From NCBI GenBank assembly GCA_964551815.1, contig CAZKEL010000024.1:1-32964 (forward strand): a stretch of 32,964 nucleotides of DNA, given 5' to 3'. The position numbers were made by a program, and so were the translations under genes. Below the pieces are notes generated by a model. It was not told the DNA's origin. It worked only from the letters and a program-made list of their open reading frames with translations, and did no database searches. Origin of the DNA: D37C17 sp964551815 (GTDB lineage Bacteria > Fidelibacterota > Marinisomatia > SCGC-AAA003-L08 > D37C17). How positions within the stretch are numbered: position 1 is the first letter of the stretch; each line of letters begins with the position of its first letter. This document shows positions 1 through 10,059 of this stretch, one piece after another.

Positions 1-1
1 A

Positions 2-70
2 ATACAATTAAGTGACTTAGAACTAGGTTATAGTGGTTCTTATAGAGTTTTAGTCACTATTGAGCCCTAG
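2..70 (+). CDS. possible 3' end of an upstream gene (partial)
   Basis: An open frame enters from the left edge and ends at TAG 68-70. It encodes about 22 residues that read like ordinary protein (…DLELGYSGSYRVLVTIEP). The stop lies 24 bp before the start of the next gene. With so few codons an open frame could arise by chance, and no family can be recognised. This is a tentative call only. Confidence 0.3.
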   Translation: MQLSDLELGYSGSYRVLVTIEP

Positions 71-94
71 TTATTAGGTTAACTGTATAAAAAT

Positions 95-3000
95 ATGTAT
101 TTAATTAAATTAATGTTAATAATAAATGTGATATCCATTATCTTTTTGGAAATCCTTCCTGCCGCCCAGGTTCGCCATGGCGCTTTTAGTATGGGTGCGT
201 CTAACACTGCACGGCATCAGACCACTATGGGCCAGCCCATTGTAAGTAGTTATACTGAACAAGACAGCAGGCTGCAGGATGGTCTCTGGAATATCCGCTT
301 TATGGAGGCTGAGTTTACCTTAAGTGATAACTGGGGCTATTTAGATTTGGAAGTAAATCTAAATAATATTTCAAGTGCATATCGTACATCTATTGATTCC
401 TGCTTCTGGGACTTTGGTGATGGTTTTAGTGAGGGCATAATGCTCACAGACAGTACTACCTGCAATACCAGCCACACCTATTACCTGCCTGATACCACCA
501 ATATTGTTGATTATTATATCACCTTCAAGGTATTTGACACAGCTGGTAATTTTGATTATGAACAAGATTCGATTCATCTGGTTCGTATGGTCCCCGGTTT
601 CAATTTCAGCTTTCAGGGCAATGAAGATTACCACCCTGATGCCATAATAGATTTTGAGAATACATCCCTTGATCCTGAAGGTATCATAGATACCCTCTGG
701 TGGGATATGGGCTATAACGGCTTGATGGCATCTGTAGTTAAGGCAGATACTGGTAATGTATTTACCTGCAGTGAATATACCAACACAGACAGCAGTCAAA
801 TTATCACATGTGGAAATTGTGCTGTAGATGATAGTAGCCGCATCTGCTGGAACGATGACAGTCCTATTCCAAGCCCACGGCATAAATTTGAACAGCCAGG
901 TGATTTTGCTGTTAAGCTCACAGTCTCAGATACCCTCAATAACAAAGAAGTTTTAGATAGCTTAGCAGAGGTGAAATGGTTTGAACCCATATTTGAAACA
1001 GAGCTTAATATCAGCTATGACCCCTCTAATTTAATTCAGTATGATGAAAATTTGACATCAAATCAAGGCTATGTACCCCTGTCGGTCAGTTTCAGCGATG
1101 TGTCAGATACAGTAAACACGTATTTTACATCCTGTAATTGGGATTTTGGTGATAGTACAGTAATCAGCTTTACTGTAAATGATTCAGTCCCAGATTGTTC
1201 TATTGATCATACCTACACTAAATATGACATTACCAATCCATATTCTGTTTCACTAATGGTATTGGATACCAATCGACATAAAACTCAGTTAATTGAGCGA
1301 CATATTCGGGTAGTACATCCCTTCCCGGGAGATTCGGTCTTGTTTGTATCTAATGATGGAAATGATGAAGGGAGTGGTAGTTTAGAAGATCCCCTGCAAA
1401 CGATTCAGGCTGCTGTATTAATGGCTGAGGACCCTGAAAGAAGCCAACTAAATACCATTGTAATTGAAGAAGGCATTTATGAAGAAAATGTAATAGTTCT
1501 ACATCCTAATCTGCACATGACCAGTTATTATTCTGTAGATAGTTTATCTGATCATATAGATAATACCATAGTAGATGGTGGTTGGAAGGATGAATGGCCA
1601 AATGATAGTGAAGAGTACACCAGCTATATGCAGCCATTTGTGTATACATCTGCTGATGGCATATCTAAAGAACTTAGTGCGCGATCAGTATTTTTATTTT
1701 CCAATGAATTATTTTCAGGAAATTTTGATAATTACAATCCAATAGAAGAAAAACAAAAAACGCAATTAACAGGCCTTACAGTACAAAATGGTGTAGGCAC
1801 TGTTTTAACAGGAAACTGGGATGAAGACCAATATGCAGATACAAGACGTGTAGGTGGGGGGTTTCTTACATTAGGAACTGTAGCCAATATTCAAAAATGT
1901 AAAGTTATTGATAATGGTGATAGTGAAGTAACTGATGCAGGAGGCGCAGGAAAACTTCCTATGGACAATACCCATATTGGTGATCCAGAAAGACCTCATC
2001 ATAGATTAGCAGTTGATAGGCTTAATAATGTAAAAACTTCTCCAAAATCCTATAATTTAGAACTAAAGCTTTTTGAGCCAGTAGTTTCTTCAAATACAAC
2101 AATAGAGAAAAACATCCTCCTTGGCACTGAAAAAACTTTATCATTAAATAACGAATCCACGCTAACTAGTTCCGAGAAAAGAGGTTATCAATTCAACTAC
2201 AGTAATAATTATTTTGAAAATAATTATGCAGCTATCGGTAAAACTTTTTCCTTCAACTCTGATAATAGAGAATTTGATATTATTCTAAATGGGAGTACTT
2301 TTGACTATGTATATGAGCCCGAGGGTAGTTCTGCCATTTCAAATTACTGGTTAACCAAAGATGGAGGTTATGATATACATATTGAAAACTGTACTTCTAT
2401 TGATTCTGTCATCACTGGAGAAATTCATGTGGAAGAAGGTGAAAACATTGATAAAGTTTTAGGAAAAGTATATGGCGGGAGTAACACAGAAGAGAGAAAC
2501 AGACTGGATACTGAAATCATATTACAGGGAGCCCAATATGATACTTCAAATACTACATTCCCATTGCAATTGGTTGCCAATACAACCTTAAGAGGTACTA
2601 GTGAACTTCGTAATGAGTGGGTAGAATTAGATAGTAAATTCAATAGCCCCATATTATTGATTAATGAAATTTCTGGAGTAGAAATAAAGAATTTGAAAGT
2701 GAATAATGGTGTTTCTATTGATAACGGAGGTGCAATAGAGGTAGTTAATTCTTCAGATACTAAACTTGACAAGGTTCATATTTCAAGTGGAAGGTCAGGT
2801 AAGCGGGGTGGTGGTATTTACATTCATAATGACAAAGAAACTGGCATAAGAGATGATGATACAACCTTTGTTTTTTCAGATGTAGATGTAGATGATAATG
2901 ATTCTATTCTTGAAGGTGGTGGAATATATTTTAGTAATGCCAATATTTATATTGATGGTTTAGTAATGCAGGATAATACCTGCCATAATGCTGTAACTCA

Positions 3001-5461
3001 GGATCATGGTGGTGGTATTTTTGGTGAGGATGCAGGTTCTGTGGTAATTGAAAACTCCATCATTCATAATAATAATGCAAGTGTTGGGATAGCCTCTGGG
3101 TCTTGGGGAGGAGGTATCCATTTTGAGAATGTTCAGGCTGCTATGAGAAACGTTCAATTTACTGCAAATAAAGCAATGGATAAGGCAGGTGCCATTTATT
3201 TGAAGAATTCTGATTTGAATATGATAAATTGTACGATTGCAGATAATCAGCTTACGCAGGGGAATTATGGATCTGCAATCCATACACAAAAAACTGGATT
3301 TGGAGGTCATAATTTTCTTTACATAACCAATTCTATTATTTGGAATAATGAAAATCCGTTTTACCCTAACAGTGGTAGTCAGCTTTCTGGTGATTTAATG
3401 GCTAGTATTGGAATTGATTTATATATTCATCACTCTTTAGTAGAGGGCTTGGATAATTTTACTCCTCCTGAAATGATGGCATTTTTCCAATTGGAGATGC
3501 AGAATTATCCTGACCTTAGCAATTTAAATATTAACCCCTATTTTTCCAGTGATTCTGAAAATCCCTATACATTAGCTGAGAATTCTCCATGTATAGATGC
3601 TGGTACTGTATATTATGAAATAACTGATGGCCCTGATACTGTAGTTGTAGTCGATATTCCTGAAACAGAATATTCAGGTTTTGCGCCTGATATGGGTTCT
3701 GTTGAGACCCCTGAACCTACTACAGACTGTACCAATCCTGATGCCTGTAATTATAATCCTAATGCAATTGATGATGATGGAAGCTGTTTAATTGCTGATG
3801 CCTGTGGAAACTGTGGAGGGGATTGTGGAGCAGATAGCTATGGTTTTGTTTCTTGCGGTGAAAGTGGCTATAATGAAGTTGTATCTGACTGTAGTGGCAT
3901 TTGTGGAGGAGAGGATGATTCATGCTATGGAAGTCAGCCTGAATGGACGGATTGCCCCCCTTGTTATGAACATACTGCATCTATGACGGCTGTGGTTACT
4001 CATAGTATAAGTGGTGAACAATTAGGTGCCCAAGGTGATATGTTAGCAGCTTTTGATGCTGAGGGCAATGTTAGAGGTGTAGCATTCCAGTTAGATATCC
4101 CTTTTGGTCCCTATCAGGGAACAAAATTGTATGAAATTCAATTACGAAGCGATATAGAAAACGATGCCATTATATTTAAATATTATGATGCATCTCAGAA
4201 CAGGGTTTACCCAACTGATAATATATATAAATTTCAAATTAATGAAGTCCTGGGAGATGTAACTGAACCCTATGAACTCTTAATTGGTAATTTTGTAAAT
4301 CTGATTAAACCATTAAATGAAGGTTGGTCCTGGTTTTCAATAAATATAGAAAATGATATGGATATTAATAATATCTTATATTCCTTAAATCCCTCTGCTG
4401 GTGACATAATAAAAACTCCTAATGCTTCTGCAATTTATTATGATGTAATAGGATGGTTTGGCGCTACCCTGGAAACATTAAATGTAACAGAGATGTACCA
4501 GATAAAATTAACAATGCAAGATTATCTTGTAGTACCAGGATTACCAGTGGATCCTGCAGCAAATACTATCACATTAATTGATGGTTGGAATCCAATTGGC
4601 TATACACCTCAATATGCAGGTTCGGTAGATTCGGCACTGGCAGAAGTCGTACTTACGGATGGGGACTTTTTAAAAAATAGAACACATACCACAATCTATT
4701 ATGAAAATTATGGCTGGTTTGGAACTCTTGAAACTATGTACCCAACAGAGGGATATATGTTGAGAGTTGAAGAAGCTTCTGACTTTGTATATCCTAACTT
4801 TGAATTAGATGATGGCTTAGTACGAGAGAGAGATGAAAAGGTGTTGCCTGAATTAATCTCTGATTGGGCGGTTAACCCTTATGCTTTTGAATTTAATGGA
4901 ACAGTTACTCTCAGTATTGAAAATAGGGAAGATAATGAAGGAGATTATGTGGCAGCATTTGTTGGGGAAGAATGCCGGGGAGTAGCTGAGCGGATGTATT
5001 TCCCCTTTGGTGAAAGCCATATTTACATTATGATGAATTATAGCAATGTATCAGAGGGAGAAGTATTAACATTTAAGTATTTCGATTCTGCAAGTGGTGA
5101 AATTGTTGAATACCGGGAATATATAACATTTAAAGCAGATATGATTGTGGGAGATGGTTTTAATACCGTTAGGTTAAGTAGAGAAATATATATACCTGAA
5201 GAGTTTGGATTGGGAAGGGCGTATCCCAACCCTTTTAATCCGGTAACTAATATCACCATCGCCCTGCCAGTTGATTCTGAAGTGAACCTTTTTGTTTATG
5301 ATCTTCAGGGCAGACAAGTTGAGGAATTAGTACAAGGGCTTAAACCAGCGGGATGGCATTCCATTCATTGGGATGCTTCAGACCATTCAAGCGGCGTATA
5401 TTTTGTTAAAATGATGACCTCTGAGTTTACAAAAACTCAGAAACTTATGTTGATTAAATAG
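95..5461 (+). CDS. giant secreted T9SS-sorted protein with PKD-like and beta-helix domains
   Basis: This is a 1788-residue protein with a hydrophobic N-terminal signal peptide (about residues 1-24). Three PKD-like modules follow, marked by FWDFGDG (about 104-110), WWDMGY (about 201-206) and NWDFGDS (about 349-355). A right-handed parallel beta-helix starts near 415 (FVSNDGNDEGSGS, then DPLQTIQAAV). Its later coils carry repeated GGGI motifs at about 905, 941, 972 and 1005. A Cys-rich block near 1211-1290 contains the marine-type TNPDACNYNPNA…DDGSC motif. A duplicated pair of beta modules fills 1299-1680. The C-terminus (about 1703-1788) has YPNPFNP, a SGVYFVKM-like strand and a basic end, which is the T9SS type A sorting domain. 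That implies export across the outer membrane and surface attachment or release. The ATG at 95 is the only start that gives a signal peptide. The substrate is unknown; adhesion or polysaccharide binding is an inference. Confidence 0.85.
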   Translation: MYLIKLMLIINVISIIFLEILPAAQVRHGAFSMGASNTARHQTTMGQPIVSSYTEQDSRLQDGLWNIRFMEAEFTLSDNWGYLDLEVNLNNISSAYRTSIDSCFWDFGDGFSEGIMLTDSTTCNTSHTYYLPDTTNIVDYYITFKVFDTAGNFDYEQDSIHLVRMVPGFNFSFQGNEDYHPDAIIDFENTSLDPEGIIDTLWWDMGYNGLMASVVKADTGNVFTCSEYTNTDSSQIITCGNCAVDDSSRICWNDDSPIPSPRHKFEQPGDFAVKLTVSDTLNNKEVLDSLAEVKWFEPIFETELNISYDPSNLIQYDENLTSNQGYVPLSVSFSDVSDTVNTYFTSCNWDFGDSTVISFTVNDSVPDCSIDHTYTKYDITNPYSVSLMVLDTNRHKTQLIERHIRVVHPFPGDSVLFVSNDGNDEGSGSLEDPLQTIQAAVLMAEDPERSQLNTIVIEEGIYEENVIVLHPNLHMTSYYSVDSLSDHIDNTIVDGGWKDEWPNDSEEYTSYMQPFVYTSADGISKELSARSVFLFSNELFSGNFDNYNPIEEKQKTQLTGLTVQNGVGTVLTGNWDEDQYADTRRVGGGFLTLGTVANIQKCKVIDNGDSEVTDAGGAGKLPMDNTHIGDPERPHHRLAVDRLNNVKTSPKSYNLELKLFEPVVSSNTTIEKNILLGTEKTLSLNNESTLTSSEKRGYQFNYSNNYFENNYAAIGKTFSFNSDNREFDIILNGSTFDYVYEPEGSSAISNYWLTKDGGYDIHIENCTSIDSVITGEIHVEEGENIDKVLGKVYGGSNTEERNRLDTEIILQGAQYDTSNTTFPLQLVANTTLRGTSELRNEWVELDSKFNSPILLINEISGVEIKNLKVNNGVSIDNGGAIEVVNSSDTKLDKVHISSGRSGKRGGGIYIHNDKETGIRDDDTTFVFSDVDVDDNDSILEGGGIYFSNANIYIDGLVMQDNTCHNAVTQDHGGGIFGEDAGSVVIENSIIHNNNASVGIASGSWGGGIHFENVQAAMRNVQFTANKAMDKAGAIYLKNSDLNMINCTIADNQLTQGNYGSAIHTQKTGFGGHNFLYITNSIIWNNENPFYPNSGSQLSGDLMASIGIDLYIHHSLVEGLDNFTPPEMMAFFQLEMQNYPDLSNLNINPYFSSDSENPYTLAENSPCIDAGTVYYEITDGPDTVVVVDIPETEYSGFAPDMGSVETPEPTTDCTNPDACNYNPNAIDDDGSCLIADACGNCGGDCGADSYGFVSCGESGYNEVVSDCSGICGGEDDSCYGSQPEWTDCPPCYEHTASMTAVVTHSISGEQLGAQGDMLAAFDAEGNVRGVAFQLDIPFGPYQGTKLYEIQLRSDIENDAIIFKYYDASQNRVYPTDNIYKFQINEVLGDVTEPYELLIGNFVNLIKPLNEGWSWFSINIENDMDINNILYSLNPSAGDIIKTPNASAIYYDVIGWFGATLETLNVTEMYQIKLTMQDYLVVPGLPVDPAANTITLIDGWNPIGYTPQYAGSVDSALAEVVLTDGDFLKNRTHTTIYYENYGWFGTLETMYPTEGYMLRVEEASDFVYPNFELDDGLVRERDEKVLPELISDWAVNPYAFEFNGTVTLSIENREDNEGDYVAAFVGEECRGVAERMYFPFGESHIYIMMNYSNVSEGEVLTFKYFDSASGEIVEYREYITFKADMIVGDGFNTVRLSREIYIPEEFGLGRAYPNPFNPVTNITIALPVDSEVNLFVYDLQGRQVEELVQGLKPAGWHSIHWDASDHSSGVYFVKMMTSEFTKTQKLMLIK

Positions 5462-5599
5462 CTTTCCAGAAATTTTCCAGCTGATTTGACTGATACTTAA
5501 GGTATTAGTACATTTTCCCCTTTTCCCACATCCTGACATATCCCTAAAATTCCCCGTCGGGAAATGACCAAATTAATGCCAAAATACCACACCTGAATT

Positions 5600-7462
5600 A
5601 TGCCTGAACCCATTTACGATGAATCAACCATAAAATCGCTAGATTGGAAAGAACATATCCGTACCCGCCCGGGAATGTATATCGGGAAATTGGGGGACGG
5701 TTCTTCTCATGACGATGGAATCTACATCCTCCTGAAAGAAGTACTGGATAACTGCATTGATGAATACATTATGGGCCATGGCAAAACCATTGAAGTGAAA
5801 GTCTCTGATCACAAGGTAACCATCAGAGATTATGGCAGAGGCATCCCCTTGGGCAAAGTCATTGACTGCGTTTCCAAAATCAATACAGGGGGCAAATATG
5901 ATACGGAAGCTTTCAAAAAGTCAGTGGGATTAAACGGTGTAGGTACTAAAGCAGTAAACGCCCTCTCGCAAGCCTTTACGGTGCAGTCCATTCGAGATGG
6001 GGAAATGAAAGCGGCGGACTATATACGAGGTGAAATTGCTAATGATCATACCATTGAAAAAACCAGTCTCCGTAATGGTACTAGAGTGAGTTTTTCTCCT
6101 GACAATGATATTTTCAAAAATTTTCATTATCTTCCTGAATATGTAGAAGACCAGATTTGGAATTATGTCTATCTCAATGCGGGCCTTACCATCAGTTTTA
6201 ATGGAGAAAAGTTCCACTCCCCCAACGGGCTGAAAGATCTTTTAGAACGCAAGACCGATGTGGAAAAAATCCATTATCCTGTGATTCATTTGAAGGGTGA
6301 CGATATTGAAATTGCTCTCTCTCATGGGGATCAATACGGTGAGGAATATTATTCTTTTGTAAATGGTCAGCATACCACTCAGGGCGGTACCCATTTGGCA
6401 GCATTCAGGGAATCTCTGGTGCGAACCCTTCGGGATTTCTATAAAAAAGAATTTGATGCATCGGATATTCGTGCTTCCATTATTGGGGCCATCTCTGTCC
6501 GCATTCAAAACCCCGTTTTTGAATCACAAACCAAAACGCGGTTAGGTTCCACTGAAATGGGGCCTGATGGTCCCACAGTACGGATTTTTATCAATGAGTT
6601 CGTGAAGCGGGAATTGGATAATTTTCTCCACCAACACCCTGATACTGCAGAAGCATTATTGAAGCGTATTCTCCGGTCTGAGCGTGAACGCAAGGATATG
6701 GCAGGGGTAAAAAAATTAGCCAACCAGCGGGCAAAGAAAGCAAACCTCCATAATAAGAAACTTCGGGATTGTAAAATCCATCTCAATGTGGAGAAGGCAG
6801 ATGATGAAAAACGACTGAATTCCACTATTTTCATTACAGAGGGGGACTCTGCCAGCGGATCCATCACCAAATCTAGAAATGTTGAATCTCAGGCAGTATT
6901 CAGCCTGCGTGGGAAACCTCTCAATTCCTTTGGAATGAAGAAAAAGGTAGTATACGAAAATGAAGAATTCAATTTATTGCAGCATGCCCTTAACATAGAA
7001 GAAGGGTTGGAAAATCTCCGCTACAACCAAATTGTCATCGCCACAGATGCAGATGTGGATGGCATGCATATCCGACTTCTCATCCTCACCTTTTTTCTAC
7101 AGTTTTTCCCTGATTTAGTGAAGAATGGACATATCTTCATTTTAGAAACTCCTCTGTTCCGGGTGCGCAACAAAAAGGAAACGCATTACTGTTACACTTA
7201 TGAAGAGAAAAATATTGCTGTGGAGAAATTAGGAGGTAAACCTGAGATTACCCGATTCAAGGGCTTAGGTGAAATTTCTCCTGAAGAATTTGGCCTATTT
7301 ATTGGTGAGTCCATGCGGTTAGAGCCGGTGATTATCCGTGGTAAAACATCCATAAAAGAATTATTAACTTATTTTATGGGGAAGAATACGGAGGACCGCC
7401 AGAAATTTATCATAAACAACCTGCGTTTTGAAGAAGATGTATTGGAGAATGAACTTGTCTGA
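5600..7462 (+). CDS. parE: DNA topoisomerase IV subunit B (type IIA ATPase subunit)
   Basis: This is the ATPase subunit of a type IIA topoisomerase that, with ParC, decatenates daughter chromosomes. The 620 residues are full length for the Bacteroidetes-type ParE. The GHKL ATPase motifs are complete: Glu47 and Asn51 in KEVLDN, DYGRGIP at 77-83, GGKYD at 97-101, and the glycine-rich lid GLNGVGTKAVN at 110-120. The TOPRIM metal site shows EGDSASGS at 414-421 and DADVDG at 483-488. The product could be labelled GyrB, but the length and the immediate parC neighbour, with nearly coincident stop and start, favour topoisomerase IV. The ATG at 5600 has no clear Shine-Dalgarno sequence. Confidence 0.93.
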   Translation: MPEPIYDESTIKSLDWKEHIRTRPGMYIGKLGDGSSHDDGIYILLKEVLDNCIDEYIMGHGKTIEVKVSDHKVTIRDYGRGIPLGKVIDCVSKINTGGKYDTEAFKKSVGLNGVGTKAVNALSQAFTVQSIRDGEMKAADYIRGEIANDHTIEKTSLRNGTRVSFSPDNDIFKNFHYLPEYVEDQIWNYVYLNAGLTISFNGEKFHSPNGLKDLLERKTDVEKIHYPVIHLKGDDIEIALSHGDQYGEEYYSFVNGQHTTQGGTHLAAFRESLVRTLRDFYKKEFDASDIRASIIGAISVRIQNPVFESQTKTRLGSTEMGPDGPTVRIFINEFVKRELDNFLHQHPDTAEALLKRILRSERERKDMAGVKKLANQRAKKANLHNKKLRDCKIHLNVEKADDEKRLNSTIFITEGDSASGSITKSRNVESQAVFSLRGKPLNSFGMKKKVVYENEEFNLLQHALNIEEGLENLRYNQIVIATDADVDGMHIRLLILTFFLQFFPDLVKNGHIFILETPLFRVRNKKETHYCYTYEEKNIAVEKLGGKPEITRFKGLGEISPEEFGLFIGESMRLEPVIIRGKTSIKELLTYFMGKNTEDRQKFIINNLRFEEDVLENELV

Positions 7463-7463
7463 A

Positions 7464-10034
7464 ATGGAAAATAAGAATACTCCCCAAAACGGCGAATTAC
7501 ATCCGGAAGAATCTGATGCGTTGCATGAAGCAAAACCCGTCTCGGGGTTATATGAAAACTGGTTTTTGGATTATGCCTCTTATGTAATCTTGGAAAGAGC
7601 TGTCCCTAAAATTGAGGATGGCTTCAAACCGGTACAACGGCGCATTCTCCATGCAATGCGGGAAATGGATGACGGCAGATTTCATAAAGTTGCTAATATC
7701 ATCGGCCAGACCATGCAATACCATCCCCACGGGGACGCAGCCATTGGCGACGCATTAGTTAATCTGGGCCAGAAAAACCTTCTCATTGATACACAGGGCA
7801 ACTGGGGTGATACACGCACCGGAGATTCTGCAGCTGCTTCCCGCTATATTGAAGCACGCCTTACCAAATTTGCCTTAGATGTAGTTTTTAACAAAGATAT
7901 CACAGACTGGCAGACCTCTTATGATGGCAGAAAGCAGGAACCAACTTCACTTCCTGTGAAATTCCCTATGTTATTGGCACAGGGTGTAGAAGGGATTGCA
8001 GTGGGGCTTTCCACGAAAATCATGCCCCATAATTTCTGTGAACTGGTACAGGGCTCCATTGATGTACTCAATGGAAAACGCCCAAAACTCTACCCTGATT
8101 TTTTAACAGGAGGATTTGGAGACTTCAGCCAGTATAATGCAGGGAAAAAAGGGGGAAAAATCAGACTGCGGGCTGAAATGGAAGTCGTAGATAAATCCAC
8201 GCTGGCAATAAGATCTGTACCCTATAATGTCACTACCGGCAGCCTGATAGATTCCATTCTGAAAGCAAACGATAACGGCAAGATAAAAATCAGAAAAGTG
8301 GAAGATAACACCGCAAAGGATGTTGAAATTCTGGTGCATTTAAAACAGGGTGTTTCCCCTGATGTGGCTATGGATGCTCTCTATGCCTTTACTAATTGTG
8401 AGGTGAGTATCTCTCCCAATTGCTGTGTAATCATTGATTCAACACCACAATTTGTCACTGTTTCGGAAGTGCTGAAAATTTCTACTGAACATACCGTTGA
8501 ATTACTTCGACAGGAACTGGAAATTCAAAAAAGAACGCTGGAAGAAAAGTGGCATTTTGCCTCATTAGAACGCATCTTTATCGAAAACAGAATTTACCGC
8601 AATATAGAAGAATGTGAAACCTGGGAAGCAGTCATTGCTACCATAGATAAAGGATTAGAGCCCTTTAAAAAGCAGCTTATGCGAGAAGTGACAGAAGAGG
8701 ACATTATTCGTTTAACTGAAATAAAAATTAAACGAATTTCCAAATTTGATATTAAAAAGGCTGAGGAAATAATAGTGAAGCTTGAAGCTGATTTAGATGA
8801 GGTGAAAAATAATCTCACGCACCTGACAGATTATGCTATCCGCTATTTTGAGCAAATTTTGAAAAATCATGGTGAGGGTAGGGAGCGTAGAACAGAAATC
8901 ACCCAATTTGATACCATTAAAGCCCGCCGTGTGGCTGCTGCAAATGTAAAACTCTATATGAACCGGGAAGATGGATTTGTAGGCACTTCCCTTAAAAAGG
9001 ATGAATTCATCCGTGATTGCTCAGATCTGGATGACATCATCGTATTTCGTGCAGATGGTAAATTCATTATAACCCCCATTGGAGAGAAAACTTTTGTTGG
9101 TAAAAATATTATTCATGCAGCCGTCTGGAAGAAAAACGATGAACACATGGTTTATAATGTCATCTACCGTGACGGTAAGTCCGGGATATCATTTGGCAAA
9201 CGATTTTCAGTTACTTCCATAGTGAGGGATAGAGAATATGATATCACACAGGGAACGGAAAAATCTGAGATTATTTATTTTACGGCAAACCCTAACTCTG
9301 AGTCAGAGATGGTATCGGTGAATCTTCATAGCTCAGTAAAGGCAAGAAAGAAAGCCTTTGATTTTGACTTTAGTGAACTGGCAATTAAAGGTCGAGGGGT
9401 TAAAGGAAATATCGTTTCCAAGTATCGCATCCGGAAAGTGACTCAAAGGGAAGTGGGAGAATCCACATTGGGTGGTAGAGATATCTGGCTGGATGAAAAC
9501 ATTGGGAGATTAAATACCGATAGGCAGGGACGCTTTTTGGGCTCATTTAACACCGATGATTCTATTTTGGTAATCTATGAGGATGGTTCCTATGAGTTGA
9601 CGGATTTTGAGCTTACCAACCGTTATAAATTAAATGAGATTAAACTCTTGGGAAAATTTGATCCGGTAAAAACCATAAGTGCTATTCACTATGACGGCGG
9701 AGCAAAAACCTATTATGTAAAACGCTTCCTTATTGAGACAATGACAAGAGGAAGACGATTTGGTTTTATCAGTGAAGAGCGGGGTTCAAAACTACCTCTT
9801 ATTACCACTGACTCTCATCCTGTTATGGAATTTAACTACCGTACAAAAAGAGGTGAAAAGAAAACCCGCAGAGAAAATCTAACAGAGTTTGTAGATGTAA
9901 AAGGCTGGAAGGCTAATGGGAATAAATTGGGGAATTATCTGAGAATAAGCGGATTTAAATGGATAGAAACTGAGGGGGTAGATGAGATATCAGGAGAAAC
10001 CTCGTCAGGTGAGGAATTGTCATTATTTAATTAA
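7464..10034 (+). CDS. parC: DNA topoisomerase IV subunit A
   Basis: This is the DNA cleavage and religation subunit, partner of ParE. Numbering from the ATG at 7464, the winged-helix region has PVQRR (56-60) and HPHGDAAIGDAL (the quinolone-resistance region). The catalytic tyrosine is Y128 in AAASRYIEARL. A coiled-coil tower precedes a diverged beta-propeller C-terminal domain. The ATG at 7464 lies one base after the parE TGA, which suggests translational coupling. In-frame upstream alternatives are ATG 7449, ATG 7437 and TTG 7428 (868 residues from the last). The first conserved block (GLYENWFLDYASYVILERA) begins well after all of them, so the start is uncertain by up to 12 residues. Confidence 0.92.
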   Translation: MENKNTPQNGELHPEESDALHEAKPVSGLYENWFLDYASYVILERAVPKIEDGFKPVQRRILHAMREMDDGRFHKVANIIGQTMQYHPHGDAAIGDALVNLGQKNLLIDTQGNWGDTRTGDSAAASRYIEARLTKFALDVVFNKDITDWQTSYDGRKQEPTSLPVKFPMLLAQGVEGIAVGLSTKIMPHNFCELVQGSIDVLNGKRPKLYPDFLTGGFGDFSQYNAGKKGGKIRLRAEMEVVDKSTLAIRSVPYNVTTGSLIDSILKANDNGKIKIRKVEDNTAKDVEILVHLKQGVSPDVAMDALYAFTNCEVSISPNCCVIIDSTPQFVTVSEVLKISTEHTVELLRQELEIQKRTLEEKWHFASLERIFIENRIYRNIEECETWEAVIATIDKGLEPFKKQLMREVTEEDIIRLTEIKIKRISKFDIKKAEEIIVKLEADLDEVKNNLTHLTDYAIRYFEQILKNHGEGRERRTEITQFDTIKARRVAAANVKLYMNREDGFVGTSLKKDEFIRDCSDLDDIIVFRADGKFIITPIGEKTFVGKNIIHAAVWKKNDEHMVYNVIYRDGKSGISFGKRFSVTSIVRDREYDITQGTEKSEIIYFTANPNSESEMVSVNLHSSVKARKKAFDFDFSELAIKGRGVKGNIVSKYRIRKVTQREVGESTLGGRDIWLDENIGRLNTDRQGRFLGSFNTDDSILVIYEDGSYELTDFELTNRYKLNEIKLLGKFDPVKTISAIHYDGGAKTYYVKRFLIETMTRGRRFGFISEERGSKLPLITTDSHPVMEFNYRTKRGEKKTRRENLTEFVDVKGWKANGNKLGNYLRISGFKWIETEGVDEISGETSSGEELSLFN

Positions 10035-10059
10035 CCTGGAATTGGTGTAATTTTCCCCC

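Noticed and set aside
3759..3980. His-rich minus-strand reading frame under the Cys-rich block
   Set aside because: It is the antisense shadow of the Cys/Asp-rich coding region of the giant protein.
5550..5563. Small hairpin TTCCC-CGTC-GGGAA before parE as a terminator of the giant gene
   Set aside because: Only a 5-bp stem with no following T-run; too weak to call.
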